From the NCBI GenBank assembly GCA_016169945.1, contig JADLSH010000256.1, forward strand, positions 1,674,001 through 1,738,000: a DNA stretch of 64,000 nt, written 5' to 3'. Positions within the stretch are counted from its first letter, which is position 1, and every line of letters begins with the position of its first letter. Below, piece after piece: positions 40,901-52,900 of the stretch. The stretch comes from Trachythela sp. YZ-2020. Taxonomy: Eukaryota > Cnidaria > Anthozoa > Malacalcyonacea > Clavulariidae. Made by a program: the position numbers and the translations under genes. The notes beneath the pieces are model-generated. The model was not told where the DNA came from and searched no databases. It saw nothing but the letters and a program-made list of their open reading frames with translations.

Positions 40901-43900
40901 TTAACTCTCCTCAACAGAGGCATTTCTGTATTTTAAGTTTAGTAATATCCAGAGGTGGAAAAAGTTTTTTTCTTTCTGGGAACCTGGCTTTCAGACTCAA
41001 AATCAATAATTAATCAGGTTCAATGATCACCGATTGATTTTGACATTGGACTGATTGGAGTGTTGTTTCTTGATATTCAGTGGTGTTCAATTTGATATAG
41101 TGAATACAAAATGCATTACAATTACTAGTCTAGACTAGAGCATACTCTAGTTTTGTTATTACTCATCAGTTAAATATTAACTTTAGAAATTTCTGTGAAA
41201 AATGTTCCTGCAAAAGTTCAGATTCAAAAATATTTCTGGGAACTAGGTTCCCAGGATCCGATACTTTTCCCACCTCCGGTAATATCGTTAATATTTTAAA
41301 ATGTAAACTGTGTTGATTGATTAAATCACTGTGAAGTCGGTTATTCGGTGTCCGGCGGAAAGCCAATTGCCGACCGTTACAATCCACACAGACGTTATCT
41401 CTTCCAAGATAAGAAGCTAGCCATAACAACTGGTCATGCTATGCTATGCTATGCTATGCTAATAGACATGCACTTAGATAGCCTAAAAACAATACGTTAC
41501 TAAAGGTTTGAATAATTCTTGCATTGCATGACCAGTCGCCATGTCTAGCTTCGCCACTGCTTTATAAAATCCTTCAAAGACAATCGTTACATTAGCACAT
41601 TACCTCTTTAACGAACTTGTCACCCAAGACACAATCAGATCCAAAATCCTTCGCGCGAAGTGTCATGTTTTCTTTTGTTTGCGAGTCAAATGCAGGGTTC
41701 TCTACCAGACAATTGATAAATACCCACAGATGGTTCTTGATCTGGAAGGGTTTAATTGCCACACTGCCTTTGCCTGCTTTCTTCTTGATAACACTCACAA
41801 GTTTTTCAATCACTTGATCAACGACATAATTGACATGTGTTCCGCCCTAAAATGGCATACATAAATACAATTAGTTAACGAACGTATTCAGATCTCAAAT
41901 TTAGCGGCGACCCCCACGGCCATTGGGCGTCGATGCCCTTGTAATATAAGTGAAATTCACGGCCAGTACTGGCGTGCTCTCAACCTCAGTACTTAGTCAA
42001 ACGAATAGCAAGAGATTTTGAGCAACTGTCTCTCAGAAACTAAAAGCGAAAAATCCAAGTAATTCAGTTAGTCTAGGACCTGTATATGAGTTTGTATGCA
42101 TTTCATTTAGGACAGATAAACTCAACTGTTTTAGGGTAAAATGACAATGACGGACAACATGGCATATGTGCCAAAACCCGAATCCGGGACGAAATGCCCG
42201 AAAATGACCACGCCCAGAAACGGCACTGCCGGCAAAGCTCTACCTCCTAAACCATCAAAGCTACAGACTTTCTGAACTGCTTATAGTGTTTAGAATGGTT
42301 ACTTTTAGGGGTGGTCATAAGAGAGTGAAATGTGTCTAGGTCTAATATTTTACAAGAAAATGACCATAAACCATCCCAGGTCAACTGCTTATTATGCATC
42401 ACATCACTTCATACACCTTAGAAAGGCTATATTTTCTTATTTCATAAATCTTTTGGTCATAGGATGAAAAACTATACTTGTTTCAATATAATACGAATAG
42501 ATTTCATGAGGGTTGATACTGTTTTGTTGAGATATAATACAGTTTATTTAACTTACCCCCCGTCACAACACGATTTCAGCCATGTTTTGCCATTATATGG
42601 GTGAATTATTCTCACGAATAGTTGAAACTTTGATAAACTATTTGATAAACTATGGCGCGTGATTTTCCAATTACTTTGAACATTATATTTTTGATTCATG
42701 TTTATTAAACGTTTCGGGTAGTAAACTCAAACGGTTTGCAAGCTCTGTGTTTAATTTTTCGATTGGAACCTTTGTTCAATCGATAATTTTTGGATAAGTT
42801 AAGTACTGTAATCTATATACATTTGAAGACGAAAAAGTGTGATAAATCGAGAAGAGAAGCGGCGAGACATTGCACTGGCGCGATAATTGAGCAAAACATC
42901 GCGTCTACAATATCGAAGATAAAGTACACTGCACTACTTCAAAACCTGACGAAACTTGGTTGGATTATTCATTAGTCAACTATCGTTATGTTCAAAGATA
43001 TGTGAGTTTTTCAAAGACCTCAAATAGCACTCGTCCTTCGGACTCGTGCTATTTTGAGGTCTTTGAAAATCTCACTCGTGCATGTTATATCCAAATTGCA
43101 CTCGAAACCATACTATTACTTATACTTATATATCAACAAAACAGTATCAACCCTCGCAAAATATAGTCGTATTATATTGAAACAAGTATAGTTTTTCATC
43201 CTATGACCAAAAGATTTATGAAATAAGAAAATATAGCCTTTCTAAAGTGTATGAAGTGATGTGATGCATAATTAGCAGTTGACATGGGATCATGGGATGT
43301 GCATAGTCATTTTCATAAAATATTACACTATAAGCACTTCAGAAAGTCTGTAGCTTAGATGGTTTAGGAGGTAGAGCTATGGCGGCAGTGCTGTTTCTGG
43401 GTGTGGTCATTTTCAGGCATTTCGTCCCGGACTCGGGTTTTGGCACATATGCCAGCCATGTTGTCCGTCATGGTCATTTTACCCCAAAACAGTTGAGTTT
43501 ATCTGTCCTAAATGAAATGCATACAAACTCATATACAGGTCCTGGACTAAAAGTCTGAAATGGTGAAATGAATTTGGCAAACGCTGGAATGTGAATCATG
43601 TGCATAACTACACGATCTAAAGATGTCCTTACAATATATTATCTCGCGAAAATAATTTTGAACTATCAAGTCAAAATTTAAAACGGCGGGTGAAGTTCTG
43701 CAGATTGTTTCATTTCATTTGCTTACCACATATTAGTATTCTTAATTTTCTGTGTTAATATACTGACTTGCGTAAAATCGGCCGCGCGCTGGCCGTACGT
43801 GCAAGTGCTCTGTGAAGGCCGGCCTCCACTTGCACGTACGTACGCACAATTGCACGCACGTATGTGTTTACACTTTCGTGAAATTTGATTGGTTAAAAAC

Positions 43901-46900
43901 TTGACGGCCGCACAGAAAGTAGAATACAGTTCTACTGTCATACGTACAAAAAGTTAGCCGCGGCGGTCAAGATTAGCGATCATTTTCGAGTCACAGAGCA
44001 CTTGCACGTACGGCCAGCGCGGCCGATTTTGCGCATGCTCTGTGACTCGAAAATGATCGCTAATCTTGACCGTCGCCGGCTAACTCTTTGTTACCGTTTT
44101 GCATTTTTACTATACCTTAGTGGTAGCAATACTGTTGACAAAACTTGCTTGCTGGAAACCTTTGTTACTAACAGTTACAGCAACCTCCCAGCGTGCGTTA
44201 ACCTTGTCATACACGACCTTCCTTTTACCCTCGCATTCATCATCCGAGTCATTATTACCGTCTTTCAGATACAGTTCCATGTAATCTCTGAACGATGATA
44301 CCTATAACGAAGAGATGGGAATAGATAATTAAAGCACCAATCGTCTTATGGCATGTTCATATGAGCCCAGCTAACCAAAAAACTGGCCAGGGCTAAAACA
44401 TAACGGCCGGTCAATGGACAACGACCGGTCAAAAATGCCTCTTGACCGGTCACATTTGCATGCCTTCCGATAGAATTTTAAATCGTTTTTTCTTCGGCAG
44501 GAATCTTGTCAGACAAAGACTGTATATTTCATGACGAGTACGCAGTTTCACCGTAACGTCAAGTTACGTATTACGACAAAAACATTGTCTGTTCTTGTGC
44601 AAAACGTAAATATTTGGTAGTTGTAGTTGAATGCCAGGGATATCATGAAGTACTTCTGCATACAAATTCCTTAAAGTTTAAATGGAATAATAGTGATTGT
44701 TTCGCTGTAAGTGTATGTGTGTCAGGTAATAACACCATATCTCGCTTATTAATAGTGATCCTTTTGCGTATTTGCTGTATTTTACTTATTTTAAAAATGA
44801 CCGGTCAGAAACAGAGTTTGACCGAACTAAAATCAAGTATTTTTAGCCTTGGTCGCCTATGTGAGATCCGCGTGTCATTGTTAATGCGGATAAAAATCAT
44901 TGCGTGTTCATGAGGAAGACGAGCAAGCCCGGCTAGCTGAGATATCACCTCGCGTTAGGTTGGATCTCAGTCAACTTAAGTGCATGGGATAAAATTTTCC
45001 TTATGGACGCTTCATCCCACCTGATCGGGGTGGAAATGCTTTTGCCAATTTTCACCTCTACATTAGTGTGAAGGGACGTAGAAAAATAAACATTAATAGA
45101 CCTGCATAAAATTTATTTAAAATACGATAGAAAGTTAGTGGCACTTTAAACACACGGTGGGTAGATGTGAAAGAGAAAAGCGTTTCATTTTTGACCACCA
45201 TGTTGGATGACAGAATTGTGCCAATGTTCGTCTGGACAATTTTGCGTCTTGTAGACCTTGTATTTTGAGGCACGCTCTCGCTACGCTTAACTTGTCCCTG
45301 ATAGAGAGTTGAAAAGTTTTAAAACGAATTTCTCAAATTGATTGTTGTGATCAATATTCAATAGTAATGGGATATACGATTACATTATCGAATGACCAAT
45401 CAACTTGGCTGCCTCTACATCAAGCAAAATAATCAAATCAATGAATATCTTATGATAGTTTGGTGGACAGAGTTCCCACCATCGAGTTAAGATAAAATTT
45501 AAGGACTTTTCCAATAACTTTTTAAGAAAATTCAAGGATCTACGACTGAAGACACTGAACAAACCTTAATGAATGGCATGAATTCTACTTGTTTCACTAC
45601 CTGTTTCTAAAGATCTGTTATTTAAACATGTTTCTCAAGTACTGGTCAGATTATAACCAGAGCTAGTAAGGAAATTCCAGGACTTTCAAGGACCTCAAAT
45701 AATTTTAGAACGCTTTCCCAGGTCTGGAATTATATTTTTCAAATTCAAGGACTTTCCAGGATTTCCCAGGACCGTGGGAACCCTGCTATCGCTCCTAAAC
45801 CAGGGCACCACTCTCCTGCTTTATATACTAAATACATGGTCTGATCTTGACAAATAATCCGTATCTATAGTATAAAATTGGCCATTGAATTGATTAGTGT
45901 AGGTAATAACATGGTTTCGAGTGCAATTTGGATATTTGAGTTTTTCAAAGACCTCAAAATAGCACGAGTCCGAATATTACTTACTAATAATATATATACA
46001 TAGCGTCAGCCTGCTAGCATAATTGCCTAACTCATTTTTTGACCAAATGTATTTTTTTGCCTAACTCATCCGCAAATCAGCTCTTGCATCTTATGCAAAA
46101 CTGCCTAGGTCGTTAGCCAATCAAAACAAATGTGACAAACTTGCCTAAGTCATAATTGCAAAGAAATATGATGTCTAACTCAAACGTTAAATTGCCTAAC
46201 TCACAGGCTGTTCATTGAAAGATTTGCCTAAGTCATATATAGCCGTTATGTAATCTTTGTGGGAGTAATTGTAGTCATATCTTCTTGTTTAAAAAATCAA
46301 GAAAAAAAGAACATTCCGTTTGACAGAAAATTTGTTTTTCTTGTTTTTCTCAAAATGTCAGAAAATGAGTTAGGCAATTATGCTAGCAGGCTGACGATAG
46401 AAATGTTCGAGACAACTATGCTTTCAACTTACGAGCTTTGGCGAACCGTCCACTGATAAAGTTTTCGCTCCTTTTATATATCATTTGTATGCATTAAGTC
46501 GTCATAACTTAGGAATCATAAGCGAAATGTAATTGCTACAAAAAGTCCTTCGGTATTAGAATAATTAGTAAGTGGAATAGTCTTCCGCGAACTATAGCTG
46601 AAGCAGAGAATAGTCAGGTTTTTAAGAGCAGAGAATTTATATGAATATCCAGAGGTTTTAATTTTTAGGAATTTTTCTTCCTTTGTGTAAGGAATTGTTT
46701 AATATAGGGTTAACCAACTTAACCTCACGATTCTTTTTCAAGAAGTATTTATAGGTGTAGATTGCATCTTGAATAAAGTATAATTATATTGTCATTTTCG
46801 TCCAAAACCAAGTTTCAGTTATGGCCGAGCGGGTGCCGTGTTGTTTTGTTTTGAGCAATTTGTGATTACAGAAAATTGCACTGCGAATACAAATTTTTGC

Positions 46901-49900
46901 ACTGCTGTTTGAGATTAACTGCACTGGAATCAGAAACATTTCTGTCTATATTATTATAGTAGATACAAGTTCCATGCACCCTAACAAAGTATATACTATA
47001 GATGAAAGATCTTACTGGAAGTTTCTTGCCATTGAAGTACACGTTAACACCGCGGACACACCCAGCCACATCATATGCTCGTTTCGTCAGTAACGCCACC
47101 GTATCATTGTCCAGTTTCTCCATTTTGAACTTTGCCAGATCGGGATAATACGTAATCGAGGTGTAGTCGCTACGGTCCGTCTCTTTGATCTTGGGTTCTT
47201 TCGTTTTAGTCATATTCGTTTTCCATGTCTAAAGGAATAAAAATTAAACTTAACTCTAACACATGCTTTCATGCTGGAATCAAGAATTTATTTAGAACAA
47301 ACAATGATATAAACGGTAGACAAACTCGACACGGTGAATACAATTTAGTTTGTCCTAAATTTAATGATGTAACTGAAGGAGGGAAATCTGTAACAGTCAG
47401 TAGCATTACTCTCGGTTTCAGTTTGCTTTTCAAAACGCGATTCTAATATTAGTTCAAAATTATTCAAACGTGTTGTTGTTGTTTACTTCACAAATTACAA
47501 CAAATGTTCCAAATTTGCAACCTAAGTTCGAAATTACGTTGCTAAGTTCAAAAAATTGACATTAGAACAATGTATAATGTCAATTCGTAATTCAACCTAA
47601 TTTTTGAACTTAGGTTGCAAATTTGGAACATTTGTTGTGTAATTTCATTGGAAGTTGGCTAATTAGTAAACAACGTTACGTAATTTTGAACTAATATTAG
47701 AATCGCGTTTTGAAAAGCAAACTGAAACCGAGAGTAAGATATGGAACAATCTCCCCAAAGAGATAAAGACAAAATCTAGCGTTACTTCTTTTAAGTGCCC
47801 TTAAAAACCACTTCCTGGACTCATATAAGGGTATTGATCGATTTGAACAGTTAATGTGATCAGTAAAGCTTCAGTAAATTGTAGATATGTATATATAATC
47901 CTAAGACCTCTTCTATACTGTAGTTCTCTTTCTAAATAGCTTTATCGTTTTAAAGTAGATAGAATCTACAACTTTGTATATATTGTACGAGGGCCACAGG
48001 TTTTTCAACTGTATTACTGTCATGTGTTATTTTTACCCTCTTTAAATAAAGTTGTTCATTCATTCATTCATCCAAAATTGTTGGGAGAGTCTTTGCTTTC
48101 ATGCTGGAAAACCGCGGGAAATATAAACAAAATGGCCGAAATTGAAGAGAATTATGATACTGCATTTCCTCGTGAAAGTACTGCTAGCGGCTTTTATGAC
48201 CATGAGAGAGTTGAATTAATAGGTTTTTTTTTAAAATAACCCTGCTTTATGGGATAACAATACTGGAATGGATGCAACATCTCGTTTGGTCGAGGCTTTT
48301 AACAATCAGTATACATTATACAACTAACGAACTCTTTCCCGTGTGGAAGAGTTTTAGAGCTTCGATGCTAATAAAGGGAGATAAAAGGGTGAAAAATAAA
48401 ATAGAAAACAATCTCGGTGGAAGTTTTACAGTGCCAGCATGCAAGGGGTAAAAAATGTTTGAGAAATGCCGTACGAGCCTACGAGGTCGTAGGCTCTATA
48501 ACTAAGTTGGCGTACGGTTTATCGATGTTGACGTACGATTTTCTGTTGTATATATTTTCTGCGAGTTAGTCGTTAAACAACGTGAAATTTTTGGTAAGAC
48601 TAAAAAGCGCTGCAGATAGCGAGATGGAAAATTGATGACGCTAACTCGGATGAAAATGAGAATGCTGGTTGTCTGAAGTAATTGTAGGCTAATACAAAGG
48701 AGCTGTAGTAAGTGTACGTTATCGTGCGTTTCCTTAAGGTACGTTTACACGTTGCGATTTGTCGGACCGATTTCAGATGCACGTTAATGATATTTGAAAA
48801 ATACGTGGCAAACGTCATCTGACAACATCACCAACTGAAAATATTCGTCATTAACATTCAGAGAAACCTAAAATCGGGCCGACATATCGCAGCGTGTAAA
48901 CGTACCTTTAGATACTCGACGTACGCCAAGCATTTTTCGGCGTACAATCGTACGACTATTTTTTAACCCCTGACCATGTCCGGCTCGTTTTTCATGTATT
49001 GATTTTTCTCGCAACATTGTTGCGTTGCGAGTTGTTAAAAATTGACCCGTGTAACATTACCTCAGTTAATGGCGGTCAAATCCATTTTGCTCATGTGTGT
49101 AATTAGTAAGTAAGCAGGAGTGCTTTTTTATCTTATCTGCAGCTGCTGCTAAGCTGGCTTGCGACACAGCTCAACGTGACCAAGTCGAGTCTTTCTAGGG
49201 CATATCGCATGGCAGCCTGTTTCTTTTGCTCGCCATCACGGGATGACGGGGCGATGAGGTTATTAGTTAGGGTTAACCCCAACCCTTCCCTGTGGGATTC
49301 CCTGTAGGAGGAAACCGAACTAGAAAAAAAAAGCAGACTGACTAACCACACTTTCTTGACTATATCATAAGTCAGTCCCTATCATAAGTCGTCCCCAACG
49401 GGACTTGAATATCAGAAGGCAGAGGTGAGTGGCGATGCTCTGACAGCCCTTAATTAGAACTGGTCTATTAATTCTTAGCAAACATATTTAATATATTTGT
49501 CAATTTAAAGACCAAACATGGTCTAATAGCAAGTCAGCTGTCCACCCATGTCTTTTGAACGGCTACAGCTGTAACTTGATATTTAGACGGCCACTTGAAA
49601 AAGACGGCCTTTCGAAGGCTGATTATCATATGAACGCCTTGGGAAAATCTGTACATTTTACACTGTACTTGGTACCATTGTAGCAGTTTTACACAACCGC
49701 ACAGGTCTTCAAACGTCTTATTGTTATCTTATTGTTTCTTTAAAGTTCTTTAACCCATTAGCTTGCAATGCGCCCTAGTATTTTACCCTGTCTAACGCCA
49801 GATGATTTTACTCGTCAGTGGTAGGGACTGCCAGTTAATGGGTTAATCATTGTCAGTAAAATTTTTGGAACCAATGGCAATTAAGTAGCTTGCTTGGCTA

Positions 49901-52900
49901 AAACTGGAGTGTGAATCTATCACATAACTCCATCAGCCAAATCATGAATTTGTCAAATGTTGTTACCTGTTTGAAATGTTTTTTATCACAGACAGTTTCC
50001 ACTGTGAACTCAGTACTGTAAATATTACACAGTTTAGCACCATATCCATTTCTGCCTCCAGTCACCTTCTTCTGGCTGTCGTCATAGTTACTTGATGTCA
50101 GCAAATGACCAAAGATCATGCTTGGCACATACATTTTCTCATCTCTATGCATCTCAATCGGGATTCCTCTGCCGTTGTTTTGAACAGATATGAGATTGTT
50201 TTCACTAAATGATTAAAACATTCATTGGCAAGCATATATACAGTTTGTATAAAGGTACGTTTACACACTGCGATTTGTCGGGCGATTTCAGATGCACGTT
50301 AATGATATTTGAAAAATACGTGGCAAACGTCATCTGACAACGTCACATTTGGCTCCAACAATAAAACTATCAAATCTATTTAATTAATTCTATTTTTCAG
50401 ATGTCTCCCGGTTAAGGTACGTTCACACACAGCGATTGTGAGAACAGCGATTGTGTGAACACACAGCGAAAGTGTGAACGTACCTTTAGATGTAATGTTT
50501 AAACATTCGATGCAGATAAGCAAGGAAAACTTGTCAAGAAAAAATTTGTTGAGCATACATGCACAATATTGCATGCTACAAAATTTCAGACATTAGTATA
50601 GCATTAAAGGTCTCTGGTCAACATTCAAGATAGGTAGTAAAATTGCAAAGTTTGGTTGCGAAATGTTGTAAAATGTGGAAAATACAGCGCTGTGAAGTTG
50701 GTAAATTTTGTATATTTTTGTATTACGCGCGCAAAACGGTTACCACTTCTTGCAATTTTACTAAACTTAGGATGCTCTTTCCAGCTGTACTGATACAATT
50801 TCCTAGTTCAAAAGTTAGTCTAATAGGGGAATGGTCCAACTTTGAATCCTAGTGTCCCAGTTGGATAATGAAAAATAATTTAAATTTCAGTCCCTGCAGA
50901 AACTCAAAAGATGACAAAAATGATGACAATACTTACGGATCAATATTAATTTTTATGAAATTCATTCTTGGATCTCTTTGTTTGTTGTCAGCAGCATTGA
51001 CTAATAGAAAACAAAAATATTATTATATGATAGCAAGCATGCTAAAGATACAGGTACCTTATAGTATCACAATGGTTATGATAGGGATGTGCCGGGACTG
51101 GATAACAACAGGGATGGGGAAAGTACAGTATTGGAACATGGGACCATTTTGTCCCAGAAAATGTTTGAGTTCTCAGAAAATTCCTAGAATGCCAACCTGT
51201 ACAGCAGTCAACAATCTAGTGTTTGATATTAGAGTGTAGACCCTCTAGAGAAGCAAATTACCTTGCTGATTTGCAGTACAGTTGTGAGATCAACAGGGGT
51301 TGGAGGGAAAGGGTGAACACGTTTGGCTACGGTTTTCGTTCTTTGCTAGTTAGCGAACTGCCCGAATATTGACATAATTTTTTGTTTGATCACATTGGTC
51401 CCAGAAAGAAATATTTTTTCCCAGGCCAGGATAACAGTCTAAGTATCTATCTAGAGTTAGGATGCTAATTGGGATGTTTAAGTCCTATATTCAAACCCTT
51501 AGTCTAATCTATTGTAATGTGTAATACTGTATTTGTATGTATTGTGTTCAATGTGTTGTACTTATTCATGAATACCATATTTACTAGGGATGAGCCGATT
51601 AATCGGAAAATAATTGGCAAAGCCGATTAATCGGCCATTTTTAAATAACCGGTAATTGGCTGATTATTGTTTAATAATCGGCAAAATAATCGGCCATAAG
51701 ACTTCTTTGCACAGACAGTTGCCAAGCACATGCTAAAATACTAAATACAAGCGAATAGATAGGTTGTTTTTCACAGGGATTTCTATGAACATATTGTGAA
51801 AGAACTGCTATGCCTATGTCCATCAAAGTTTCTGTGATGAAAGTCTTTGGTCAAAGAACTTCAAAGCAACTGCCATCTTTGAAAGCTTTTACACCGCCGT
51901 CTTGCTAAGTCTTACAATCGGCCAATAAGTTGAGATAATCGGCCTACAAATAATCTGCCTCAGTAATCGGCAATTTTCATTATTGGCTTATTCCTAATAT
52001 TTACCTGTTTGAGTGCCACAGTGCCATCAAATTTTTAGTGTTTTTGAAACAGAACTTATTTGAGAGTGGTGCTTGGGCAACTAATATATTCTCCCAACGT
52101 CAACCCCTGCATAATGGTTTCATAATGAATTTGTCCAATTGAAATGGTGGAATTTGCAACCCAAAATGGCAGTTCAAGCCACGCATATTACAACTTGTGA
52201 TGTCAATTGCATGAGCTGAATTGCATAATTGCTAAGTGAATTATATTTAAAATGAACATTCTAACATACCAAGAATTTCATCAAAGATCTTGTACAACCC
52301 AGGAACAAAACTAATATCACGGTTAACAATGCACTTCCTTTCATCATCCCAAACCCACATCTGCTGCCGAGTTGGCTCGACTGAACCAATGTAGGCATCT
52401 GGACGAAGCAAAATGTGTTCTAACTGTGTCTTTTTCTGGTAGATCCTCTCAACTGAAAGTCTTTTATTTGAATTTTTTTGTTTTTTCTCCTGTGTTGTAT
52501 TCATGTTTCTTTCCTAAAATAAAATAAAAATTTTGAGATCAACTTGTAATACTCCTCATATTGTTATAAAATGAATTTTATACAAAATCATAAATAGAAA
52601 TAGGCAAGGTTGGAAAACTAAGGCAAGAATGGATCCAGGAAAATTCAGATCAACTTTCCGTTTGTCCAGACAAAATGAAGTAGTCCACGTTCTTCAAAAT
52701 CCATTTTACATTTCATTTCAATGTTATTCTTTTACACAATTGAGTGAAAATTGACAATTAACAAATTTCAACACAGACAAATCCACTATGTATACAGATA
52801 TACTGTGTATTGCTTGGCATCAAGTATTTTATGCAACAGAGATCGGTCCGAGACAAGGTGTCCCGAACTTCGAGACAATCGAAAAAATGTCCGACCTAAT

